Shown piece by piece: positions 1 to 8,200 of a DNA stretch of 12,344 nt; position 1 is the first letter of the stretch, and every line of letters begins with the position of its first letter. The notes below the pieces were generated by a model, which was not told the origin of the DNA, did no database searches, and saw only the letters and a program-made list of their open reading frames with translations. Source of the stretch: JACRLI01 sp035542815 (GTDB lineage Bacteria > Eisenbacteria > RBG-16-71-46 > JACRLI01); contig DATKKS010000263.1 in NCBI GenBank assembly GCA_035542815.1, positions 1 through 12,344 of the forward strand, given 5' to 3'. A program made the translations under genes and the position numbers.

Positions 1-1836
1 CACCCTGAGCTAGCCTTCCTGCAGCGCGGCCCCGCCCGCCCCCGAGTGGTCTTGGCGGGCAACCCCAACGTGGGCAAGTCCATGGTCTTCAACGGGCTCA
101 GCGGCCTGTACGCGGACGTGTCCAACTTCCCCGGCACCACCATCGAGATCACCCGCGGCAGCTACCTCGGCTACGAGCTGTGCGACACCCCGGGCATCTA
201 CGGGGTGGCCTCGTTCAGCGAGGAAGAGCGGGTGGCGCGCGACATCCTGCTCGCCGCCGACGTGGTCCTGGACGTGGTGGACGCCACCCACCTGGAGCGG
301 GACCTGTTCCTGACCCTGCAGCTCCTGGACATGGGGAAGAAGGTGGTGGTGCTGCTCAACTTCATGGACGAGGTGCGGCGCCACCGGATGGAGATCGCGG
401 TGGACCGGCTGGCCGCGCTGCTGGGGGTGGAGGTGCTCCCGGTGGTGGCGGTGAAGCGGCAGGGGTTCGAGCGGCTGGAGGCGGCCCTCCGGGACGCCCG
501 CGAGGGGACCCAGGCCCCCGAGCTGCACGCCACCCTGCACGGGATGCTGGACCGGGTGGGCTCGCAGGCCGAGGCGCTGCTGGTGCTGGAGGGCGATCCG
601 GTGATCGCGGAGCGGCACGGCGTGCCCCCGGGCCGGGACCAGGAGGCGGTGTACATCGAGCGGCGCAACCGGGTGAACCGGATCGTGGGGGAGGTGCTCC
701 ACGATCCCTTCGCGCGCCGCTGGTTCCCGGACCTGGTGGCGCGCTGCACCCTCAACCCCTGGACCGGCGTGCCGCTGTTCGTCGGCGCGCTCTACCTGAC
801 CTACCTGTTCGTCGGGGTGCTGGTGGCCCAGAAGCTGGTGGGCTTCACCGAAGGCTACCTGGGCCACGGCCTGTGGGAGCCGTGGGTGCGCGGGGTGCTG
901 GAGCCGGTGGTGCCGCGGGCCTCGTGGCTGGGGGCGCTCCTGGTGGGGGAGTTCGGGGTGATCACCATGACCACCACCTACCTGGTGTTCCTGCTCCTGC
1001 CGCTGGTGGCGGCCTTCCACGCGGCGCTGTCGGTGATGGAGGACAGCGGCTACCTGCCGCGCCTCGCGACCATGGTGGACCGCACCCTGAGCGCGCTGGG
1101 CCTCAACGGCAGCGCGGTGATCCCGCTGGTGCTGGGCTTCGGCTGCGTGACTTCGGCCACCGTGAGCACCCGGCTGCTGCCCACCCGGCGCGAGCGGACC
1201 ATCGCCACCGCCATCCTCCAGTTCGCGATCCCGTGCTCGGCGCAGCTCGCGGTCATCTCCTCGCTGCTGGCCGCGGCCGGCTTCCGGCCGATGCTGGTGT
1301 ACAGCGTGGTGATCCTGGGGGTGCTGGTGGCGGCCGGCACGATCCTGAACCGGCTGATGCCGGGCGAGCCCACGCCACTGCTGCTGGACCTGCCGCCGAT
1401 GCGGCTCCCGCGCCCGCGCAACGTGGCCCGCAAGACCGCGCTGCGCACCTACCACTTCATGAAGGAGGCCTCCGGCTGGTTCTTCGTGGGGGCGCTCGTG
1501 GTGGGGCTGGCCCAGCTCAGCGGCGCGCTGCAGGTGATCACCGCCGCGCTGCGCCCGATCACGGTGCACTGGCTGCGCCTGCCGCCCCAGGCCTCCACCG
1601 CGTTCGTCATGGGGGTGGTGCGCCGCGACTTCGGCGCGGCCGGCCTGTACCACATGGCGCTGCGCCCGATGCAGGTGACCGTGGCCCTGATCACCATCAC
1701 CCTGTTCGTGCCGTGCATCGCCTCGCTGATGGTGATGCTGAAGGAGCGCGGTTGGCGGGAGGGGCTGATCATCTGGGGCGGGACCTGGGTGGCCGCCTTC
1801 GCCGTGGGCGGGCTGGTGGCGCAGGTGGTGGGGTGA
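1..1836 (+). CDS. feoB: Ferrous iron transporter FeoB, 5'-truncated by window edge
   Basis: FeoB imports Fe(II) across the cytoplasmic membrane using an N-terminal G domain and a polytopic membrane domain. The frame is open from base 1, so the true start lies outside the window; the GTG at base 46 is too close to the P-loop to be trusted. Counting codons from base 1, the G domain shows G1 GNPNVGKS (about residue 20), a G2 Thr in SNFPGTT, G3 DTPG (about 62) and G4-like NFMDE (about 120). Membrane helices begin near residue 256 after LNPWTGVPLF. Gate 1 is GLNGSAVIPLVLGFGC followed by a PCSAQL segment; gate 2 is RRDFGAAGLY followed by LFVPC, so the usual gate cysteines are present. About 600 residues is short beside E. 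coli FeoB but fits the compact forms I associate with deltaproteobacterial-type genomes. The TGA overlaps the next ATG by one base, arguing for co-translation with the Cys-rich and cytochrome genes. Confidence 0.95.
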   Translation, partial: HPELAFLQRGPARPRVVLAGNPNVGKSMVFNGLSGLYADVSNFPGTTIEITRGSYLGYELCDTPGIYGVASFSEEERVARDILLAADVVLDVVDATHLERDLFLTLQLLDMGKKVVVLLNFMDEVRRHRMEIAVDRLAALLGVEVLPVVAVKRQGFERLEAALRDAREGTQAPELHATLHGMLDRVGSQAEALLVLEGDPVIAERHGVPPGRDQEAVYIERRNRVNRIVGEVLHDPFARRWFPDLVARCTLNPWTGVPLFVGALYLTYLFVGVLVAQKLVGFTEGYLGHGLWEPWVRGVLEPVVPRASWLGALLVGEFGVITMTTTYLVFLLLPLVAAFHAALSVMEDSGYLPRLATMVDRTLSALGLNGSAVIPLVLGFGCVTSATVSTRLLPTRRERTIATAILQFAIPCSAQLAVISSLLAAAGFRPMLVYSVVILGVLVAAGTILNRLMPGEPTPLLLDLPPMRLPRPRNVARKTALRTYHFMKEASGWFFVGALVVGLAQLSGALQVITAALRPITVHWLRLPPQASTAFVMGVVRRDFGAAGLYHMALRPMQVTVALITITLFVPCIASLMVMLKERGWREGLIIWGGTWVAAFAVGGLVAQVVG

Positions 1837-2075
1837 TGCAGCCGGGCGCGGGTCGCGGGGGCGGGGGCCGCCCGGGCGGCGGGCCGCCGGCGGAGGGCCG
1901 CGGGGCTGCGGCGCGGCCGGTGCGGTGCTGCCCGCGGTGCGCGCTGCCGGTCAGCAGTCCCCTGGTGCAGCGCTGCCCCCGGTGCCTGGAGGCGCTCCCG
2001 CCGCCGGAGCTGGGCTGCGCGGGGTGCGCGCGCCGGGCCGGCTGCCCGATCCGGCCGGAGCTCGAAGACGCGTGA
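1836..2075 (+). CDS. Small Cys-rich, zinc-ribbon-like protein between feoB and the cytochrome
   Basis: This is a 79-residue protein of unknown function. Residues 1-30 are a Gly/Pro/Arg-rich low-complexity stretch. The rest carries eight cysteines at positions 31, 32, 35, 47, 50, 61, 64 and 70, including CPRC, CPRC and CAGC pairs. That spacing suggests one zinc ribbon, or a metal or Fe-S site, plus a partial second one. There is no signal peptide or membrane helix, so it is probably cytoplasmic. The reality of the gene rests on its coupling: its ATG overlaps the feoB stop by one base (TGATG), and its TGA lies inside a GTGA overlap with the cytochrome start. No strong ribosome-binding site is visible, which fits translational coupling. 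Small Cys-rich proteins next to feoB are known in other bacteria, but those I know of are membrane proteins, so I do not equate this with them. It could be an iron sensor or chaperone for FeoB; that is inference. Confidence 0.62.
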   Translation: MQPGAGRGGGGRPGGGPPAEGRGAAARPVRCCPRCALPVSSPLVQRCPRCLEALPPPELGCAGCARRAGCPIRPELEDA

Positions 2076-4867
2076 ACCGGAGAGCGCTGGCCGCGCTGCT
2101 GGGCGCCGGGCTGTGCCTGGGCGCCTGGGGGGCCGCTCCTCCCGCGCCCAAGCTCACCGGAGCGGAAGCCTGCCTGGACTGCCACGAGGTGGGGGCCCCG
2201 CAGCCGCGCCAGCCCGGCAACCCGCCGCGGATCGACCCCGCCCTGCGCGGCTCGGCCCACGCTGGGGTGGCCTGCGTGGACTGCCACGCCGAACTCAAGA
2301 AGGGCGAGTTCCCGCATCCCGAGAAGCTCGCCCCGGTGAAGTGCGCCACCTGCCACCCCGAGCCGGCGGCGCAGTACGACCGGAGCCTGCACGGCCGGGC
2401 GGCGCGGCGGGGCGACGCCCAGGCGCCCACCTGCCGCAGCTGCCACGGCACCCACGGCATCCGGCGGCACACCGACCCGGCCTCGCCCACCGCGGTGATG
2501 AACATCCCGGGCCTGTGCGGCAGCTGCCACCACGAAGGCTCGCCGGTCCAGCTCACCCACGTCATCCCCCAGGACAGCATCCTGGAGAACTACTCCGAGA
2601 GCATCCACGGGCAGGGCCTGTTCAAGAAGGGCCTGGTGGTGACCGCGGTGTGCACCAGCTGCCACACGCCGCACAACATCCTGCCCCACACCGACCCGGC
2701 GTCCAGCATCTCCCGGGCCCGCATCGCCGGCACTTGCGAGCAGTGCCACGCCCAGATCGAGCGGGTGCACCGCAAGGTGATCCGCGGCGAGCTGTGGGAG
2801 AAGCAGCCGCACCTGGTGCCCGCGTGCGTGGACTGCCACCCGCCGCACAAGATCCGGAAGGTCTTCTACACCCAGGGCATGGCGGACCGCGACTGCATGA
2901 GCTGCCACAACCGGGCGGACCTCCGGTCCAAGGCCGGCATTCCGTCGCGCGACCTCCAGGTGCATTCGGCGGAGCTGGCCGGGTCGCGCCACGCCAAGGT
3001 GGCCTGCGTCCAGTGCCACACCAACGGCTCGCCCTCGCTGGTGCGCCCGTGCGCCACCATGGTCCCGCGGGTGGACTGCTCCATCTGCCACGCGGAGGAG
3101 GTGGACCAGTACCGCACCAGCCGGCACGGGCAGCTGGCGGCGCTGCAGAGCCCCGACGCCCCCACCTGCCGCGACTGCCACGGCTCGCACGGCATCCTGG
3201 GGCGGCTGCAGTCGGAGTCGCCTACCTACCCGCGCAACATCCCGCGCCTGTGCGGCCGCTGCCACAGCCGCGGCCAGAAGGCCGCGGTCCGCTACACCGG
3301 CCCGGAGCGCACCGCGGTGGAGAGCTACACCGAGTCCATCCACGGCAAGGGGCTCCTGGAGAGCGGCCTGACCGTGACCGCCACCTGCGCCAACTGCCAC
3401 ACCGCGCACGGCGAGAAGCCGGCCAGCGACCCCACCTCCACCGTCAACCCGGCCAACGTGGCGCGCACCTGCGCGCAGTGCCACCGCGGCATCTACGAGC
3501 TGTTCGTGAACAGCGTGCACTCCCCGTCGGTGACCCGGACCCGGGACCGCCTGCCGACGTGCGACGACTGCCACACCGCCCACGGCATCCAGCGGGCCGA
3601 CCGCGCCGACTTCCAGCTCACCATCATGACCCAGTGCGGCAAGTGCCACCGGGAGATCGCGGCGCGCTACTTCGACACCTATCACGGGAAGGTGTCCAAG
3701 CTGGGCTACACCAAGGCCGCCAAGTGCTTCGACTGCCACGGGGCGCACGACATCCTGCCGGTGTGGGACCCGCGCTCGCACCTGAGCCGCAACAACATCG
3801 TCAAGACCTGCGCCCAGTGCCACCCCGGCTCCAACCGGCGCTTCGCCGGCTATCTGACCCACGCGACCCACCACGACCCCAAGAAGTACCCGTTCCTGTT
3901 CTACGCCTTCTGGGGCATGACCGCGCTGCTGCTGGGCACCTTCACCGTGGCCGGCCTGCACACCCTGGCGTGGCTGCCGCGGTCGCTGCAGTACCGCCGG
4001 GCGATGCGCGCCGCCCTGCGGGCGGCGGGGGAGGAGGCCTCCGGGCAGTACGTGCGGCGGTTCACGCCGTTCTACAACCGGCTGCACTTGCTGGTGATCG
4101 TGAGCTTCTTCACGCTGGCGCTGACCGGCATGACGCTCAAGTTCTCGTACACCGGCTGGGCGCGGTTCCTGGCGCGGCTGTTCGGGGGGTTCGAGACCGC
4201 CGGGGTGCTGCACCGGGCGGGGGCCATCATCACCTTCACCTACTTCGGGCTGCACCTGTGGGACCTGCTCACGCGCAAGCGCCGCGAGGCCGGCGGGTTC
4301 CGCAAGCTGCTGCTGGGCCCCAACAGCATGCTGCCCAACTGGCGCGACCTGCGCGAGATCGGGGGGTCCTTCCGCTGGTTCGTGGGGCTGGGCCCGCGGC
4401 CGCGCTACGGGCGCTGGACCTACTGGGAGAAGGTGGACTACTTCGCGGTGTTCTGGGGCGTGGCGGTGATCGGGCTCACCGGCCTGCTGCTGTGGTTCCC
4501 GGAGTTCTTCACCCGGTTCGTGCCCGGCTGGCTGATCAACGTGGCCACCATCGTGCACAGCGACGAGGCCCTCCTGGCGGTGGGCTTCATCTTCACCATC
4601 CACTTCTTCAACACCCACTTCCGCCCCGAGAAGTTCCCCATGGACCCGGTGATCTTCACCGGCCGCGTGCCGCTCGAGGAGTTCAAGGCCGACCGGCCGC
4701 GCGAGTACGAGGAGCTGGTCCGGAGCGGCCGGCTCGAGGAGCACCTGGTGGACCCGCCCTCGCCGCGCGCGCTGCGGCTGTGGCGCGTCTTCGGGTTCAC
4801 CGCGCTGGGGATCGGCATCTCGCTGATCGTGCTCATCCTGTACGCGGCGATCTTCAAGTACCGCTAG
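2072..4867 (+). CDS. 19-haem cytochrome c fused to a cytochrome b-like membrane domain (CbcL-like architecture)
   Basis: This is a predicted inner-membrane quinol-linked electron transfer protein of 931 residues. I chose the GTG at 2072 because it gives an immediate signal-peptide-like N-terminus (NRR, hydrophobic run, AWGA) and a GTGA overlap with the upstream gene; the earlier GTG at 1925 would bury that signal. Nineteen CXXCH motifs run from residue 34 to 584. The C-terminal part has about six helices (near 608-630, 671-691, 710-733, 790-810, 820-848 and 907-928). Histidines in helices 2, 3 and 5 (NRLHLL, VLHR, GLHLWD, IVHSDE, TIHFFNTH) could bind two b haems. The arrangement recalls CbcL of Geobacter, an inner-membrane multihaem c/b fusion used in extracellular Fe(III) respiration, but with more c haems than I recall for CbcL. 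Placement in one unit with feoB suggests Fe(III) reduction or electron export coupled to iron supply; that is inference. The stop lies one base from the stop of the convergent gene. Confidence 0.93.
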   Translation: MNRRALAALLGAGLCLGAWGAAPPAPKLTGAEACLDCHEVGAPQPRQPGNPPRIDPALRGSAHAGVACVDCHAELKKGEFPHPEKLAPVKCATCHPEPAAQYDRSLHGRAARRGDAQAPTCRSCHGTHGIRRHTDPASPTAVMNIPGLCGSCHHEGSPVQLTHVIPQDSILENYSESIHGQGLFKKGLVVTAVCTSCHTPHNILPHTDPASSISRARIAGTCEQCHAQIERVHRKVIRGELWEKQPHLVPACVDCHPPHKIRKVFYTQGMADRDCMSCHNRADLRSKAGIPSRDLQVHSAELAGSRHAKVACVQCHTNGSPSLVRPCATMVPRVDCSICHAEEVDQYRTSRHGQLAALQSPDAPTCRDCHGSHGILGRLQSESPTYPRNIPRLCGRCHSRGQKAAVRYTGPERTAVESYTESIHGKGLLESGLTVTATCANCHTAHGEKPASDPTSTVNPANVARTCAQCHRGIYELFVNSVHSPSVTRTRDRLPTCDDCHTAHGIQRADRADFQLTIMTQCGKCHREIAARYFDTYHGKVSKLGYTKAAKCFDCHGAHDILPVWDPRSHLSRNNIVKTCAQCHPGSNRRFAGYLTHATHHDPKKYPFLFYAFWGMTALLLGTFTVAGLHTLAWLPRSLQYRRAMRAALRAAGEEASGQYVRRFTPFYNRLHLLVIVSFFTLALTGMTLKFSYTGWARFLARLFGGFETAGVLHRAGAIITFTYFGLHLWDLLTRKRREAGGFRKLLLGPNSMLPNWRDLREIGGSFRWFVGLGPRPRYGRWTYWEKVDYFAVFWGVAVIGLTGLLLWFPEFFTRFVPGWLINVATIVHSDEALLAVGFIFTIHFFNTHFRPEKFPMDPVIFTGRVPLEEFKADRPREYEELVRSGRLEEHLVDPPSPRALRLWRVFGFTALGIGISLIVLILYAAIFKYR
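2273..3574 (+). repeat. Tandem duplication of a seven-haem module inside the cytochrome
   Basis: Haems 2-8 (2273-2839, residues 68-256) and haems 10-16 (3005-3574, residues 312-501) have matching motif order and almost the same length, 189 versus 190 codons. Shared blocks include APTCR-CHG-HGI, a MNIPGLCG/RNIPRLCG segment, Y-ESIHG-GL and TCEQCH/TCAQCH. Haem 9 lies between the two copies. Haems 17-19 (3635-3823) look like a third, partial copy of the haem 5-7 segment (a DTYHGK block, then CHGAHDILP, then TCAQCH). This is an intragenic duplication seen at protein level; the DNA copies have diverged. Confidence 0.8.
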
Positions 4868-4868
4868 C

Positions 4869-5123
4869 TCAGCCCTTCCGGATCTTCAGGACCAGGATGC
4901 TGAGGGACAAGAGGAAGGTGGCCCCGTTGGCCAGCACCAGCGGCAGGTCCCGGATCAGCAGCCCGTAGACCAGCCACAGCAGCACCCCGGTGGTCATCAC
5001 CACGAACATCCCGAGCGAGATGTCCCGGGTGGACCCGGTGCGCCAGCTGCGCGCCGCCTGCGGGACGAACGCCAGGGTGGTGCACGCGGCGGCGGCCAGG
5101 CCGAGCAGCGAGGTCAGGGTCAT
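4869..5123 (-). CDS. SemiSWEET family sugar transporter (PQ-loop, MtN3-like)
   Basis: This 84-residue protein has three predicted helices (about 4-24, 37-57 and 62-81), the length of one bacterial SemiSWEET triple-helix unit, which works as a homodimer moving sugars down their gradient across the inner membrane. The PQ motif is at residues 21-22 at the end of helix 1 (AFVPQAARSW), followed by the family-typical TRDISLGMF. Trp50 and Asn66 fall where the known sugar-contacting Trp and Asn lie. The ATG at 5123 is set by AAGGAG six bases upstream (5130-5135). It lies 80 bases downstream of the usher stop on the same strand, so it may be read from the pilus transcript or from its own promoter. A perfect 10-bp palindrome ACGGATCCGT (5176-5185) and a TACATT box lie in that gap, but no good -35 is visible. 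It converges with the cytochrome gene with a single base between the stops. The substrate cannot be read from sequence. Confidence 0.9.
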   Translation of the reverse strand: MTLTSLLGLAAAACTTLAFVPQAARSWRTGSTRDISLGMFVVMTTGVLLWLVYGLLIRDLPLVLANGATFLLSLSILVLKIRKG

Positions 5124-5203
5124 TGCGGGCTCCTTGGGGCGGGTGGGAGAGCGGCGTCGCCGAGCCCAATGTAGCACGGATCCGTCCCGCGGTCGGCAGG
5201 TAC

Positions 5204-8200
5204 CTACTTGTGGAAGCCGAACGCGCGGAGGATGGCTCTCCAGATCACCCGGAGCGGCTCGATCCAGGAGGGCCGGCGGCCGCGCGGCGCGCGCACGGTG
5301 AGCGTGTCCGAGGGCGGCGGCGGCGAGGGGAGCACCCGGATCCCCGCGAGGGTGCGCTGGGGCTGCGGGCGGCGGACCGCGATGCGCGTTCCGCTGTCCG
5401 AGGGCCGGGCTGGAAGTGCCGGACCCGCCAGCAAGGCAGCGCGCGCGTGTGCGCGGCCCAGCCGAGGAGCCGGGAGGGCCGACAGGGCGGCCGCCACCGG
5501 GCCGGGGATCTCGGCGAGGGATTCGGCCGGCGCCGGCGGGGCCGGGGTGGCGGGTGACGGCGCCGCGCCTGCCGTCGCGGCGATGGTCCGCACCGAGGAC
5601 TGCGGTTCGAGCAGGAAGTCCAGCCCGTCCAGGACGTCGCCGGAGCGGCCGATGTCCACCTGGCGCTCCGGCGGCAGAGCCAGGCCCAGCCGGGCGAGCT
5701 GCACCCCGACCAGCCGCACGACGTAACGACCCGGCTTCAGTTCGTCGAAGTTGTAGAACCCGTCGTAGTCGCTGCGCGTGTGGCGAACCACCTCGCCCGT
5801 GGGCGGATCCACCAGCTCCAGCTGGATGCCTTCGGCGGGCTTGCGGCCCTGGGCCGAGCGCACCCGGACGGTGCCGGCTGCCTCGCCGGACAGCAGCACC
5901 GGGAAGTCCACCATCGACACTTTGCCGGCCCTTGGCACCAACTGCGCCGCCGGGCGCTCCAGGATCCACTGCGGATCCTCCAGCGTGGCCGGCACCACGC
6001 TCAGGTCCACGCCGCGGTCGCTGGGCATGTTGCTGATGAAGGCCACCCCGTCCCGGCCGGTCTGGGCAGGGCTGAACGAGTCGTCCAGGAGCAGGCTCAC
6101 GCCACCGATGGGCGGCTCGCCCGGGTCCATCACTCCGTTGCCGTTGCTGTCCAGGAACACCCGCGCCGAGGCCGCCCCCGCGCCGGCCACCGACCGCGCG
6201 TGCATCTGCCAGGTCCTGGTGCGCGGGTCCCGGTTCAGACCCACGGTGAAGCTCAGATTCCCGGCCAGCCCGACGCCGGGCGTGTAGCTGGTCTGCAGTC
6301 CCACGCCCAGCCCGCCGCCGGTCTTCTGGTAGCCCAGCAGGTAGCGCAGCTGGCCGGATGCCATCTCGCGGTTGAGCCCCGCGGCAAGCTGGGAGGCCTC
6401 CCCGGTGGGCACCTCCGCCGTGACGGACATCGCGTTCCGGCTCTGGGAACCCTCGAACTCGTAGTCCAGCTCGCCGCGCAGGGCGAAGTGGCGCAGCTGC
6501 CGGCTCAACAGCAACGTGCCCTCGGTGCGCTTCTGCTGCGCGGAGCCCGGGTCGGTGGTGCGGGTCCAGGTGGTGAAGTCGGAAATCGACAGACCGTGGC
6601 GCGAGCAGGATACCCGGCCGGCGACCTGCTCCACGACCCGGGACCCGTCGATCCGGTCCCGGCTCATCTCAAGCACCATGGGGAACGCCGGCAGGGCCGG
6701 GGGGCGGATCATGGCGTCGAAGCGCAAGGTGGTGATCTCGCGGGTCCGGGTTTGCGTGTTGAGTTCCTCACTGCGGAAGCCGTCGGCTTGGACGTGCCGC
6801 AGCAGGATTCCCAGCTGTCCCACGCGCGTCTGCACGCCCGCCTTGGTCACCAGGCCATGGCCCAGGTCGTTGGCGACGTCGGCGCTGCCCAGCAGGTTGC
6901 CGCACAGCACCTGCACGCCCAGGTTGCCATAGCGGCGCGTGGCGTCCTCCAGCCGCGCCGAGGCCAGGCTCACGGTGGTCGAGACGCGCCGGGTGAGCCC
7001 GTAGTTCCATTCCAGCAGCGAGCGCTCATCGCGGGTTCCCAGGCCGCTGACCACGGCCTGATAGTAGGACTGTCGCGGCGGGGTGAGGTCGGCCCCCACG
7101 TTGAACACGTCGGTCTCCACCCGCCGCTGGCCCTGCGGCCCGTAGAACACCCGCTGGAAGGAGTTCCATCCGAACAGCAGAGGCACGTTCTCGAACGTGT
7201 AGGTGCCTTCGGGGCTGGCCTGCTGGTAGGCCAGGATGGCGCCGTTGCGGTACAGCTCGACCTCCCAGCCCGGCGGGAGATTGCCGCGAAAGGTGTGTTG
7301 GTCGAACTGGCTCGGCTGCGTGAGCGGGAAGCTGCTGAGCACGAATCCGTTGCCCGAGGCGGGGCGCGCCACCAGGTCCAGCCCCGGATAGGCCACCTCC
7401 CCGCCGGCGATCTCGCGCGCGTGCAGCCAGCCGAGCAGCCCGGCGTCCGGGTCCTTGCGCGCCGCGTGGGCGTGGAACTCGGAGCTGCCGTCGCGGGTCT
7501 CGCCGGTGAAGCGCGCACCGGCTTCGGTGTACAGCAGGTCCATGGTGACGTAGGCGGTGTGCTGCAGCCACACGCGCCGCCCCCCGTCGCTCTTGGGGGC
7601 CAGCGAGAAGCTGAGGGTCTGGTCGATGAACGGCACGTCCCATGGTCCGTAGGGAGTGGGGATCACAGGTGCCGACGCGGCATGCGCCCCCAGTTGCGAC
7701 AGGTTGTGGGCGATCAGCCGCTGCCGCTCCCAGCGCAGCTGCATGGGCAGCGGCTCACGTGGCTGAACCCACAGCACCGCCGCGTAGCTGTCGAACGTGA
7801 GGTCCAGCGGCAGCCAGCTGGCCAAGAGGCCTGCCTCCACGTAGATGTCCCCGCCCATTCGCCTGACGCGCGAGGCGTCGTAGGGCCTTTCGTGGTCCTC
7901 CACCCGGACCGAGCGCGCCCGCATGTCCAGCGTGAAGTGCCGCCCCTCGCGGATGAAGAACCCGTCGGCCCGCCCGCGCGCGGTGTCCACTTCGATGGCC
8001 AGGTCGAGCAGCCCGGAGAGCGCGCCGAGAGGCACCAGCAGGCCCTCGGGGGTCTGATAGCAGGCCAGGGCGTCGGTCAGCACCGCCCCCCCCAGCCGCA
8101 CCGCCGCGAGCGACAGCTCCGGCCCCGAGTCTTCCTCGGAGGTCGGTTCGGGAGGGGTCGGGGCGGGGTGCGCGGGTTGGGCCAGCGTCAGCAGCGCGAG

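Noticed and set aside
1925..2071. Upstream GTG start (1925) for the cytochrome
   Set aside because: It would place about 49 Pro/Ala/Arg-rich residues before the signal peptide and overlap the whole Cys-coding half of the small gene; the GTG at 2072 gives a proper signal sequence.
2072..2160. Lipoprotein signal in the cytochrome N-terminus
   Set aside because: The cysteine at residue 15 is preceded by GAGL, which does not fit a lipobox; a standard signal peptide ending near AWGA is more likely.
1769..4744. Very long open frame antisense to the Cys-rich and cytochrome genes, and similar long antisense frames across 1-9300
   Set aside because: Their translations are His/Arg/Pro/Gly/Ala-rich without motifs and lie opposite genes with clear family signatures. 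They result from the scarcity of stop codons in GC-rich DNA.
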